Shown: piece by piece, positions 16,024 through 27,481 of the stretch
Position numbering within the stretch: the stretch's first letter is position 1
How the letters are laid out: every line of letters starts with the position of its first letter
The notes under the pieces: model-generated
Told to the model about the DNA's origin: nothing
The model's database searches: none
The model's input: the letters and a program-made list of their open reading frames with translations, nothing else
From: Nitrogeniibacter sp050293885
Lineage (GTDB): Bacteria; Pseudomonadota; Gammaproteobacteria; Burkholderiales; Rhodocyclaceae
Length of the DNA stretch: 64,000 nucleotides
Assembly: GCA_050293885.1 (NCBI GenBank)
Contig: JBNKNO010000002.1
Location: forward strand, 62,001 to 126,000
Direction of reading: 5' to 3'
Program-made: the position numbers and the translations under genes

Positions 16024-17022
16024 TCAGCCTTGTGAACTCTGCGACGCACTGGGCGTCGCCGCGCGGCGCAGGCGATCGTTGACTGCCCGCCACTCGGCGG
16101 TGTCGGGCAAGGCCTCGACCAGAATCTGTTTGGCGCCGCACTGATCGAGCCACCGCAGGCTGGCGTACAGGCGGTGCGCATAGGCGACGGGCTCGGCCGG
16201 CGCGATACGCCACACCGAACCGGCCGGCGGCGCATCGTCGATGAGGGTGCGCGCCAATACCGCGACCGCCATGCCCTGGCGGCGCGCTTCATCCGCGGCG
16301 GCGTACAAACTGACTGCGTCGAGCAAACGTACCGGGGTGCTCGGCGCATAGTGCGAGGCCAGCGCGCCACTGACGCGCGGATTGTTGCCATTGGCTTGTT
16401 CGCGGTCGAGCACCGGCACGCCGGCGGCGCGGGCCAGTTCGTCCTTGCTGATGCGTCCCGGGCGCATCAGCACCGGCTCGCCGCGCGACAGATCGACGAT
16501 GGTCGATTCGATGCCGACTTCGCACTCACCGCCGTCGAGCACCATCGCGAGCTGGTCGCCGAGTTCCTCGCGCACATGCGCGGCGGTGGTCGGGCTGACA
16601 CGGCCGAAACGGTTGGCCGAGGGCGCCGCCAGACCGTCGCCGAACTCCTTGAGCAGCGCATGGGCGAGCGGGTGCGAGGGCACGCGCAGGCCAACGGTGT
16701 CCTGCCCGCCGGTGACCGCGTCGGGCACCGACGGCTGGCGTTTGAGAATGAGGGTCATGGGGCCGGGCCAGAAGGCGGCGGCAAGACGCCGGGCCACGGG
16801 CGGGATGTCACGTGCCCAGGCATCGAGTTGATCGACCGAGGCCAGATGCACGATCAGCGGATGATCGGCCGGGCGCCCCTTGGCAGCGAACACGCGGCGC
16901 ACGGCCTCGGGGTTGCGCGCATCGGCGGCAAGGCCATATACGGTTTCGGTCGGCAAGCCGACCAGCCGGCCGGCCCGCAAGGCGGCCACGGCTTTCGACA
17001 ACAAGGTGTCGAGATCACTCAT
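16024..17022 (-). CDS. sua5: L-threonylcarbamoyladenylate synthase (Sua5/TsaC long form)
   Basis: A 332-residue enzyme that makes threonylcarbamoyl-AMP from threonine, bicarbonate and ATP for the t6A37 modification of tRNAs. The YrdC domain (about residues 5-200) shows GLPTETVYGLAADA, KGRPADHPLIVHL and the SANRFGRVSPT region. The C-terminal Sua5 domain covers about residues 205-330, which makes it the long Sua5 form rather than short TsaC. The ATG at 17022 overlaps the purK stop by eight bases, indicating co-transcription with the purine genes. Confidence 0.92.
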   Translation of the reverse strand: MSDLDTLLSKAVAALRAGRLVGLPTETVYGLAADARNPEAVRRVFAAKGRPADHPLIVHLASVDQLDAWARDIPPVARRLAAAFWPGPMTLILKRQPSVPDAVTGGQDTVGLRVPSHPLAHALLKEFGDGLAAPSANRFGRVSPTTAAHVREELGDQLAMVLDGGECEVGIESTIVDLSRGEPVLMRPGRISKDELARAAGVPVLDREQANGNNPRVSGALASHYAPSTPVRLLDAVSLYAAADEARRQGMAVAVLARTLIDDAPPAGSVWRIAPAEPVAYAHRLYASLRWLDQCGAKQILVEALPDTAEWRAVNDRLRRAATPSASQSSQG

Positions 17023-18181
17023 CGGAGATGCCGATGGCGCGGCGGGCATCCATCGCGGCGGCGAGCGCCTGTTCGACGTCGGTATCGACGACGGTGAAGT
17101 GCCCCATCTTGCGGCCCGCTCGCGCGTGATGCTTGCCATACAGGTGCAGGCGCAGATTGGGTACGGCATGGAGCACCGACCAGTCGGGCTCGTGCGCACG
17201 CTCGTCCGCCCGCTGGTACCACAGATCGCCGAGCAGATTGACCATCACGGCGGCGCTGTGGGCGCGCGTGTCGGCCAGCGGCAGCGCGCACAGGGCGCGC
17301 ACCTGCTGCATGTACTGGTCGGCGATGTTGGCGTCGATGGTGGCGTGGCCGCTGTTGTGCGGGCGCGGCGCCATTTCGTTCACATACAACTCGCCGCCGC
17401 TGATGAAGAACTCGACCGCCAGCGTGCCGACGTATTCGAGCCGGGTGGCAATGTGCTCGGCGGCCTGGCGGGCACGCGTCGCCAGCGCGTCACCCACGCG
17501 GGCCGGCGTAATGGACACGTCGAGAATGCCGTGACGATGCTGATTCTCGGCGACGGGAAAGACTTTCACCTCGCCGCAGGCTTCGCGCGAGAGCACCACC
17601 GAGACTTCGCAATCGAGCGGCAGACGCTTTTCCAGCACACAGGATTCGGCCCCGAACCCCTGAAACGCGTGCAGCGCTTCGGCCGCATCGTGCACCGTCG
17701 CCTGCCCTTTGCCGTCGTAGCCGAATCGCGCCACCTTGAGGATGGCGGGGAACATGGCCGCATCGACATCGGCCAGATCGTCGGCGCTGCGCACGGCGAT
17801 GAACGGGCCATGCGGCAGGCGGTTGTCGGCGAGGAAGGTTTTTTCGGCGATGCGGTTCTGACACACCGCCACGGCGGCGGCACCCGGACGCACCGGGATG
17901 AACTTGGCGAGGTACTCGAGCGTGGCCGCCGGCACGTTCTCGAATTCGGTGGTGACCGCCGCGCATTCGGCCGCCATCAGGTCGAGCGCCGCGAAGTCTT
18001 CGTAGTCGGCTTGCAGATGGCGATCGGCGACCTGGCCGGCCGGGCTGTTGGCATCGGGGTCGAGCACCCACACCCGATAACCCATCTCGTGTGCCGCATG
18101 GACGAAGAAACGGCCTAGCTGACCGCCACCGAGCATGCCGAGCGTGGCCGGCGGCAGAATGGATTCGGCAGCGTGATTCAC
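17015..18181 (-). CDS. purK: N5-carboxyaminoimidazole ribonucleotide synthase
   Basis: A 388-residue ATP-grasp enzyme that converts aminoimidazole ribonucleotide, bicarbonate and ATP to N5-CAIR in de novo purine synthesis. The N-terminal nucleotide loop LGMLGGGQLGRFF and the ATP-grasp core with EMAPRPHNSGH near residue 265 are diagnostic. Length fits the family. It sits four bases after purE, the enzyme for the next step, and overlaps sua5 downstream. Confidence 0.96.
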   Translation of the reverse strand: MNHAAESILPPATLGMLGGGQLGRFFVHAAHEMGYRVWVLDPDANSPAGQVADRHLQADYEDFAALDLMAAECAAVTTEFENVPAATLEYLAKFIPVRPGAAAVAVCQNRIAEKTFLADNRLPHGPFIAVRSADDLADVDAAMFPAILKVARFGYDGKGQATVHDAAEALHAFQGFGAESCVLEKRLPLDCEVSVVLSREACGEVKVFPVAENQHRHGILDVSITPARVGDALATRARQAAEHIATRLEYVGTLAVEFFISGGELYVNEMAPRPHNSGHATIDANIADQYMQQVRALCALPLADTRAHSAAVMVNLLGDLWYQRADERAHEPDWSVLHAVPNLRLHLYGKHHARAGRKMGHFTVVDTDVEQALAAAMDARRAIGISDE

Positions 18182-18185
18182 GAGT

Positions 18186-18689
18186 TCAGCTCCGCTCGAC
18201 GGGCGGCAAGGTCATCGCCAACACGGTGTCGGTCTGCTGCTGGCGGAAGGCCGCGAGCTTGTCGGCCAACGCCGGGTCTTCGTTGGCCAGCAACGAGACG
18301 GCGAACAAGGCGGCGTTGGCCGCACCGGCTTCACCGATGGCGAAAGTGGCCACCGGCACGCCCTTGGGCATCTGCACGATGGACAACAACGAGTCTTTTC
18401 CTGACAGCGCCTTCGACTGCACCGGCACACCCAGCACCGGCAAGGTGGTCTTGGCGGCCACCATGCCCGGCAGGTGGGCGGCGCCACCCGCGCCGGCGAT
18501 GATCGCCTTGAGGCCACGCGCGCGGGCACTTTCGGCGTAGTCGAACATGAGGTCCGGGGTGCGATGAGCAGAGACCACGCGCGCTTCGAACGCCACGCCG
18601 AAATCTTCGAGCACGCGCGCGGCGGCCTGCATGGTGGGCCAGTCGGAGTTGGAGCCCATGATGATGCCGATCTGTACGGGGTCGCTCAT
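18186..18689 (-). CDS. purE: N5-CAIR mutase
   Basis: A 167-residue class I PurE that moves the carboxylate of N5-CAIR to give CAIR. The signature GIIMGSNSDWPTM is at the N terminus, and SAHRTPD and AGAGGAAHLPGMVA form the active site. It begins two bases after the folD stop and is followed at once by purK, so folD-purE-purK-sua5 read as one operon. Confidence 0.97.
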   Translation of the reverse strand: MSDPVQIGIIMGSNSDWPTMQAAARVLEDFGVAFEARVVSAHRTPDLMFDYAESARARGLKAIIAGAGGAAHLPGMVAAKTTLPVLGVPVQSKALSGKDSLLSIVQMPKGVPVATFAIGEAGAANAALFAVSLLANEDPALADKLAAFRQQQTDTVLAMTLPPVERS

Positions 18690-18691
18690 GT

Positions 18692-19570
18692 TCACACTCC
18701 CTGGCGCTCGGCCTGCCGTTCGGCGGACTCGAGCGTATTGGACAGCAGCATGGTGATGGTCATCGGACCAACGCCGCCGGGCACCGGGGTAATGGCGCCT
18801 GCGACTTCCCTGGCGGAGGCGAAGTCGACATCGCCACACAGCTTGCCTTCGTTAGGCATGCCGGCGGGGATGCGGTTCATGCCGACGTCGATGACCGCGG
18901 CGCCGGGCTTGATCATGTCGCCGGTGACGAACATCGGCCGGCCGATGGCGACGATGAGGATGTCGGCGCGGCGCGTATGGCTGGTCAGATCACGGGTTTT
19001 CGAGTGGCACACGGTGACGGTGGCGCCGGCCTGGGTGAGCAGCATCGCCATCGGCTTGCCGACGATGTTGGAGCGACCGATGACGACCGCGTCGGCGCCG
19101 CTCACCTCGATATTGCCGGCTTCGAGCAGTTTCATCACGCCATGCGGGGTGCATGGGAAGAACGCCTGCTGCCCCTGCGACAGGCGACCGACGTTTTCGG
19201 CGTGAAAGCCGTCCACATCCTTGCTCACCGAAATGGCTTCGAGCACTGCCTTTTCGTCGAACTGCGGCGGCAGCGGCAATTGCACGAGAATGCCGTGCAC
19301 GCTGTCGTCGGCATTGAGTTCGGCGATCTTGTCGAGCACGACCTTGGGGTCGGTATCGGCCGGGTAGTCGAAGCGCAGCGAGCGCATGCCGGCCTTCTCG
19401 CAGCCGGCCACCTTGTTGCGCACGTAGACCGCGGATGCGGGATTCTCGCCAACCAGAATGACCGCCAGACAGGGGGTGATGCCCCGGGCCTTGATGGCCG
19501 CGACCTGCTCGGCCAGCGCGGCACGAACATCGGCCGACAACGCGTTACCGTCAAGAATGCGTGCAGACAT
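18692..19570 (-). CDS. folD: Methylenetetrahydrofolate dehydrogenase/cyclohydrolase
   Basis: A 292-residue bifunctional enzyme that interconverts methylene-, methenyl- and formyl-tetrahydrofolate and supplies one-carbon units for purine synthesis. YVRNKVAGCEKAG holds the catalytic lysine, and LPLPPQFDEKAV and DVDGFHAENVGRL are family signatures. The NADP-binding part has VIGRSNIVGKPMA. Its place at the head of the purE-purK group is metabolically consistent. Confidence 0.97.
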   Translation of the reverse strand: MSARILDGNALSADVRAALAEQVAAIKARGITPCLAVILVGENPASAVYVRNKVAGCEKAGMRSLRFDYPADTDPKVVLDKIAELNADDSVHGILVQLPLPPQFDEKAVLEAISVSKDVDGFHAENVGRLSQGQQAFFPCTPHGVMKLLEAGNIEVSGADAVVIGRSNIVGKPMAMLLTQAGATVTVCHSKTRDLTSHTRRADILIVAIGRPMFVTGDMIKPGAAVIDVGMNRIPAGMPNEGKLCGDVDFASAREVAGAITPVPGGVGPMTITMLLSNTLESAERQAERQGV

Positions 19571-19665
19571 GGGAACTCGCCTTGCGAAAAACCGGCAATT
19601 CTAGCGCAGGATCAGGATGTTGTGCGACCCCTGCCCCACGGTCCGCCAGCCGGCAGGCAAGTGTT

Positions 19666-20313
19666 TCAAAGCGTCGAGAAACGCCCCCGCGCGGCCTCGC
19701 AGGCCATGACCGACTGCACCAGTTCGGCCAGCGAACCGGCTTCCATCTTTTCCATCACGCGTGCGCGATGCACTTCCACGGTCTTGATGCTGATGCCCAG
19801 GTCGTCGGCAATCTGCTTGTTGAGGCGGCCGGCAATGATCAGTTCGAGCACTTCCATCTCGCGCGCGGTGAGGTGGTCAAGCCGGCGGGAGACGGCGGCG
19901 TCCTGCCGCAAACGGTCGCGATTCTCGCGCTCGGTCGCCAGACACTGGTCAATGAGTTGAAGCATGTCGCGGTCCGAAAACGGCTTTTCGATGAAATCCA
20001 CCGCCCCCTTTTTCAGCACCGACACCGCCATCGGCACATCGCCATGACCGGTGATGAACACCACCGGCAAGGTGGCATGGCGGTCGCGCAGACGCTCGTA
20101 CAACTCCAGCCCGCTCATGCTCGGCATGCGCACGTCGAGCACCAGGCAGCCGGCCATGTCGGCGCGATACGCCGCGAGAAAATCCTCGGCCGACGCGTAC
20201 GAGGCCACCCGGTAGTCGTTCGATTCGAGCAGCCACACCAGCGAATCGCGCAGGGCTTCGTCGTCATCGACGATATAGACAGTCTGGTCAGGCGCGGCGG
20301 ACAACGCGTTCAC
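19666..20313 (-). CDS. FixJ-type response regulator (LuxR/NarL output)
   Basis: A 215-residue regulator with a receiver domain (VYIVDDDEALRDS; phosphorylated Asp in LVLDVRMPSMSG; lysine in IEKPFSD) and a LuxR-type helix-turn-helix (LTAREMEVLELI and KTVEVHRARVMEKM). The receiver motif FITGHGDVPMAV is typical of FixJ, DctR and TodT proteins. The GTG at 20313 is chosen because it overlaps the end of the kinase gene by 26 bases and starts the domain cleanly. It is the partner of that kinase. Confidence 0.92.
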   Translation of the reverse strand: MNALSAAPDQTVYIVDDDEALRDSLVWLLESNDYRVASYASAEDFLAAYRADMAGCLVLDVRMPSMSGLELYERLRDRHATLPVVFITGHGDVPMAVSVLKKGAVDFIEKPFSDRDMLQLIDQCLATERENRDRLRQDAAVSRRLDHLTAREMEVLELIIAGRLNKQIADDLGISIKTVEVHRARVMEKMEAGSLAELVQSVMACEAARGRFSTL

Positions 20314-23002
20314 TGGCAATCTCCACGGGCAAAGTGAATTTGAAGACAGTACCACCTTCCGGGTTGGGCTCGGTCCACAAGCGACCATCGTGGAACTCGA
20401 TGATCGAGCGGCAGATATTCAGGCCCATGCCCATGCCCTCGCTCTTGGTGGTGTAGAACGGCGTGAACAAGCGCTCGACATCGTCGCCCAGAATGCCGTG
20501 CCCACGATCGGCCACCGAGACTTCGACCATGCCGTCGACCAGCCGCGCCGACAGCGCGAGCCGGCGCTCCTCCTCCGGCACATCAACCATCGCATCGATG
20601 GCGTTCTTGACCAGATTGAGCATCACCTGTTCGATCATGATGCGATCGGCGAACACCGGCGGCAGCCCCGCCGCCATGTCGCGCTCGATCGTCACCCTCG
20701 CCTTCCTGGCATCGATTTCGGCGAAGCCGAGCGCATCTTCCACAATTTCCGACAAGGCCACGGCCGCCCGTCGCGGCTCGCTCTTGCGCACGAAGTCGCG
20801 AATACGGCGGATGATCTTGCCGGCGCGCTCCGCCTGGAAGCTGGCCTTCTGCATGGCGGCGAGCAGGTCGGCCTCCTTGTATTCGCCGTTCTCGAGCCGG
20901 CGCACGCACCCCATCGCGTAATTGGAAATGGCCGCCAACGGCTGATTGAGTTCGTGCGCCAGCGTCGAGGCCATCTCACCCATGGTGACCAGCCGCGCGG
21001 TGCGCTGCAGGCGCTCCTCCTGCTGACGCGACATGGCTTCCATGTGGCGACGATCGGTGATGTCGGTGGCAATGCCCATGCGCACGACTCGCCCGTCGAC
21101 CCACCGCGTGGCGTGCTCGCGCACGTGATACCAGCGCCCCGAGAGCGCATGGCGCAACTCGCCGTCGAACAGTTCGAGCGGCACATCGTTGGCGTTCAGG
21201 CGGCGCGGATCGACGCGATAGTCGCCCTGCTCCGGCTGTGGATCGGCCACCTTGCGGGCCGAACGCCCCACCGCATCGAAACCATGCAGCGCCTTGAAGG
21301 CGCGGTTGGCATACAGGATTTCATCGCTGTGCGGATCGGCCACGAACACCGCCGCGTCCAGCCCGTCGAGCACCGCCTCGAAACGCGCCTGCGCCGATTC
21401 GAGCGCAGCGCGAATGCGCTTCGGCTCGGTGATGTCGGTGACCGATGCCATCCAGCCGGTCTGCTTGCCGGACCCGTCGATCAGCGGCGACAGGTAGAAG
21501 CGCGCGTCGATGCGTTCGCCATTGCGACGCACGATGCGCATCTCGAAACCGCTCGGCGGGGCCTCGCCGTGCAAGGTGCGGTCCAGATTGATCTGGCAGG
21601 TCTCCATGCTCTCCTGCGGCCAATACGGAAACGGCGGCTCGACGCCCACCAGCTCTTCCGCCGACAAGCCCACCAGTCGGCAGAAGGCCGGGTTCACATA
21701 GGTGATCCGCCCGTCCATGTCGATGGCGCGCAAGCCGGTAATCACCGACTCTTCCATCGCACGGCGGAAAGCCGACTCCGCACGCAAGGCCTCTTCGGCG
21801 TCCTTGCGGCCGGTGATGTCGTGCGCCACGGCATAGAACAGCTGTTCCTCGGGCACCGGATTGACGCTCCACACCAGCCACTTGTAGCTGCCGTCGGCAC
21901 AACGCACCCGGTTCTCGAAGCTCACCGGCTTGCCCGCGCTCAACAGCCGCAACTGCTCCACCGTCGCGGCCACGTCCTCTTCGTGCACCAGTTCGAGCAA
22001 GGTGCGCCCCGGCATCCCCGCCGCCGGATAGCCCAACAGGCGTTCGAAGGCCGGATTGCAACGGCGGAAGCTGCCGTCCGCATTCACGATACTGAGAATG
22101 TCGAGCGAGAGATTGAACAGGCGGTCGCGCTCCTTCTCCACCCGCACGCGGCGCTCCATGTGCCCGCGCAACAGCCACAGACTCCACAGCACGAAAACGG
22201 ACAGGCCGACGATCAAGGCCACCGGCAAGGCGCGCGGAATGTCGCCCACAGTGCGAAACGCCGTTGCCCGCAACACCAGCCCGTTGCCAGGCGGATCGAG
22301 TGCGATGGCGTAGGAGACCAACTCGTCGAGCGCCTCGACCGACGAGTTCACCGCCAGCTGGTCGCCGCGCGGGCCGATCAGTGCCAGCCGGTATTTCTCG
22401 GAGAACCAGTCGGGCACCAGGTGGCGCACGATGCGGTCGATGGAATACACCCCTACCATCGCCCCCATGAAGCGCCGCCCGTGACGCACCGGCACGTACA
22501 TTTCGAGCACCGCCTCGTTGCGGGTGTTGACGTAGGCGTCGCCGTAGGTGGCACGCCCGATGTCGCGCGCCCGAAAGTACGGCACGCTCTGCGCGGCCGT
22601 GAGCGCATCGCCCGCCAGCCAGTCGGTGGTATCGAAGGGCGCACTCCAGCGCACCACCTCGCCCGGCCCCACCCAGACAATATTGATCAGTTGCGGATTG
22701 TTGGCGATGTGCTGATTGGCGCGCACCTGGAACGCATCCAGATCCAGCGCGCCCGCCGCCAGATCACGCGACATCTGGGTGAGGAACTCCTCCGACCCCT
22801 GCATGTGCAGGCGCATCGTCTGCTCGGCCCACTGCACGTCGCGCGCAATGGCGTTGCGCTGCACCTCGGTCTCCTGACGTTGCAGCACCCACACCAGCAC
22901 CAGCATGGTGAGCGCAAAGACGACCACCGCCACATAGGGCGCGGTCCAGTACCACTGGCCGCGCCTGCGGGTCATCGAGCGAGTTGCCAATTTATCTGCC
23001 AT
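20288..23002 (-). CDS. Membrane PAS-sensor histidine kinase (DctS/FixL-like)
   Basis: A 904-residue kinase. A first membrane helix (about residues 18-40) is followed by a periplasmic sensor domain of about 230 residues and a second helix near residues 270-290. Three cytoplasmic PAS domains follow (FNLSLDILSIVNADGSFRR, GLRAIDMDGRITYVNPAF, DAAVFVADPHSDEILYANRA), then an H-box (GEMASTLAHELNQPLAAISN) and a catalytic domain (NLVKNAIDAM, GMGMGLNICRSI). The pattern matches DctS-like kinases that regulate organic acid uptake. A start at 22975 is also possible. The divergent solute-binding gene at 23200 may be under its control. Confidence 0.88.
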   Translation of the reverse strand: MADKLATRSMTRRRGQWYWTAPYVAVVVFALTMLVLVWVLQRQETEVQRNAIARDVQWAEQTMRLHMQGSEEFLTQMSRDLAAGALDLDAFQVRANQHIANNPQLINIVWVGPGEVVRWSAPFDTTDWLAGDALTAAQSVPYFRARDIGRATYGDAYVNTRNEAVLEMYVPVRHGRRFMGAMVGVYSIDRIVRHLVPDWFSEKYRLALIGPRGDQLAVNSSVEALDELVSYAIALDPPGNGLVLRATAFRTVGDIPRALPVALIVGLSVFVLWSLWLLRGHMERRVRVEKERDRLFNLSLDILSIVNADGSFRRCNPAFERLLGYPAAGMPGRTLLELVHEEDVAATVEQLRLLSAGKPVSFENRVRCADGSYKWLVWSVNPVPEEQLFYAVAHDITGRKDAEEALRAESAFRRAMEESVITGLRAIDMDGRITYVNPAFCRLVGLSAEELVGVEPPFPYWPQESMETCQINLDRTLHGEAPPSGFEMRIVRRNGERIDARFYLSPLIDGSGKQTGWMASVTDITEPKRIRAALESAQARFEAVLDGLDAAVFVADPHSDEILYANRAFKALHGFDAVGRSARKVADPQPEQGDYRVDPRRLNANDVPLELFDGELRHALSGRWYHVREHATRWVDGRVVRMGIATDITDRRHMEAMSRQQEERLQRTARLVTMGEMASTLAHELNQPLAAISNYAMGCVRRLENGEYKEADLLAAMQKASFQAERAGKIIRRIRDFVRKSEPRRAAVALSEIVEDALGFAEIDARKARVTIERDMAAGLPPVFADRIMIEQVMLNLVKNAIDAMVDVPEEERRLALSARLVDGMVEVSVADRGHGILGDDVERLFTPFYTTKSEGMGMGLNICRSIIEFHDGRLWTEPNPEGGTVFKFTLPVEIASERVVRRA

Positions 23003-23183
23003 TGGGCCAAACAATCCCATCCACGAAGGCCACAGCCTGCCACATGCATTGTGTCTGCGGCCGGGCGACACCGGCATCGGGTGAATCCCCTAGAGCACCC
23101 GCCATGGGCGGCAAAGCGCTCACCATAGGGTTTTCGCCAATTTTGCCTCACTTGCCATGGCAATTACATTGGGTCGATCCAGC

Positions 23184-23190
23184 GGGAGGA
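23184..23190 (+). promoter_or_regulatory. Ribosome site that fixes a TTG start
   Basis: GGGAGGA stands nine bases before TTG at 23200, with no ATG or GTG at a suitable distance. This supports TTG initiation of the solute-binding protein. Confidence 0.7.
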
Positions 23191-23199
23191 GACCCCACT

Positions 23200-24381
23200 T
23201 TGCGCGCCTGCGTCATTTGCTTGCTGTATTGCCTGTTTGCAACCGTGGCGTGGGGCGCCGAGCCGATCAAGATCGGCGTAAGCGGTCCTTTCACCGGCGG
23301 CTCCGCACCGATGGGCCTGGCGATGCGCAACGGCATACGGCTGGCGACGGCGCAAATCAACGCCAAAGGCGGCTTGCTCGGCCGTCCGCTCCAACTTGTG
23401 GAACGCGACGACGAAGCACGCAACGAACGCGGCGCCCAGGTCATTCAGGAAATGATCGAAAAGGAAGGCATCGTCGCCGGCGTCGGCATCGTCAATACCG
23501 GTGTCGCACTCGCCGCGCAACAACATTACCAGCGCGCGCGCATCCCGATCATCACCAGCGTGGCGACCGGGTCGATCGTCACCAAGCAGTTTCTCCCGCC
23601 CCGCTACCCTGAAAATTACGTGTTCCGCATGTCCGCCAACGACACCATCCAGGCGGCGATGATCGTCGAGGAAGCGGTCGAGCGCCGTGGTTTTCGCAAG
23701 ATCGCCATCTTTCACGACGCCACCAACTACGGCCAACTCGGCAAACTCGACCTCATCCACTCGCTGGCCATGCGCGGCATGGGCGCCACCCTCGTCGAGC
23801 GATTCAATCTGCGCGATGTCGACATGACGCCGCTGATACGTCGCGCAAGAGCCGCCGGCGTCGAAGTGATTCTGACCTACGGCATCGGGCCGGAACTCGC
23901 CCACATCGCCAATGCGATGTCGACCATCGGATGGCGGGTACCGTTGATCGGGAGCTGGACGCTGGGTATGTCGAACTTTATAGAGCAGGCGGGCCCCAAC
24001 GCGGAGGGCGCGCGCATGCCGCAAACCTACATCCAGCAACGCGCATCGGCACGCCAGCAGGCCTTTGCCGAAAGTTACAGGCAAGCCTTTGGCGCGCAAC
24101 GCATACCGGTTCCCCCGGCTGCGGCACAAGGGTATGATTCGATGCTGGTACTGGCAGCGGCGATTCGCCAGGCTGGCAACACCGAAGGCGACAAGATCCG
24201 CGAGGCGCTCGAAGACCTCAAAGAACGGATCGAGGGTGTTGTCATGACCTATGACAAGCCGTTTTCCCGGGACGACCACGAAGCGATCGACGACACTTCG
24301 GTACCGTTCATGGGGGAAGTCAAAAACGGCCATGTGGTCTTTGCTTACGAGCAAGACCGCTCACGTGCTGCCAACCGATGA
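23200..24381 (+). CDS. ABC transporter substrate-binding protein (branched-chain amino acid type)
   Basis: A 393-residue periplasmic binding protein of the Leu/Ile/Val (Peripla_BP_6) family. The signal peptide (about residues 1-20) ends at VAWGAEP, and the mature start PIKIGVSGPFTGG is typical. Other family features are INAKGGLLGRPLQLV and a C-terminal phrase on the number of candidate residues before AYEQD. Such proteins in these bacteria often bind aromatic acids, amides or amino acids; the ligand cannot be told. No permease or ATPase genes adjoin it, so it works with a distant transporter or as a sensor for the divergent kinase. Confidence 0.86.
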   Translation: MRACVICLLYCLFATVAWGAEPIKIGVSGPFTGGSAPMGLAMRNGIRLATAQINAKGGLLGRPLQLVERDDEARNERGAQVIQEMIEKEGIVAGVGIVNTGVALAAQQHYQRARIPIITSVATGSIVTKQFLPPRYPENYVFRMSANDTIQAAMIVEEAVERRGFRKIAIFHDATNYGQLGKLDLIHSLAMRGMGATLVERFNLRDVDMTPLIRRARAAGVEVILTYGIGPELAHIANAMSTIGWRVPLIGSWTLGMSNFIEQAGPNAEGARMPQTYIQQRASARQQAFAESYRQAFGAQRIPVPPAAAQGYDSMLVLAAAIRQAGNTEGDKIREALEDLKERIEGVVMTYDKPFSRDDHEAIDDTSVPFMGEVKNGHVVFAYEQDRSRAANR

Positions 24382-24405
24382 GCTCCACACCTGAGCCCAT
24401 TTCAC

Positions 24406-24456
24406 GACCGGCCGGGGACTTTCTCCCTCCCTCCCTCGTCCCTGGCCGGTCTTTTT
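24406..24456 (+). terminator. Rho-independent terminator after the solute-binding gene
   Basis: GACCGGCC-G-GGGAC and GTCCC-T-GGCCGGTC pair across a C/T-rich loop and are followed by CTTTTT. The rest of 24382-24778 holds an alternating G/C stretch near 24525-24570 and the aceE leader; no other gene is seen. Confidence 0.75.
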
Positions 24457-24778
24457 CCCTTCCGACGATAGATCACGCACGCCTGCCGGCGGGGCGTCGA
24501 CCGTCTACGCTTTACATCGAACCCCGCGCGCGCTCCTGCGCATGCGCGCCCGCGCCGTGATGCGCGCGCCTGCGGCTGCCACGCTCCCCCCGTAGACATC
24601 AGGAGACGACACGGCAAAACCGATAGGTAGTGTATCTACGTATTGCGCATCATGAAACATCGTTTTATAGTGCGAAAAACCGTTGCGACACGGGTACATT
24701 CGTAGACGCAACGATCCCCGGTCGTCGCCCACAACGCGAGCGACCGACAATGGATTGATGTGGAGAGGAGAGAGAAGC

Positions 24779-27460
<2,682 letters not shown>

Positions 27461-27481
27461 ATAGCCGAGGGAGACTGAACC

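Noticed and set aside
20390..23128. A 912-codon plus-strand frame
   Set aside because: It mirrors the PAS histidine kinase codon for codon, is rich in His/Arg as such shadows are, and has no ribosome site or domain.
24525..24570. Alternating GC-rich stretch that might form Z-DNA or a regulatory site
   Set aside because: No repeat symmetry or gene link is visible; composition alone explains it.
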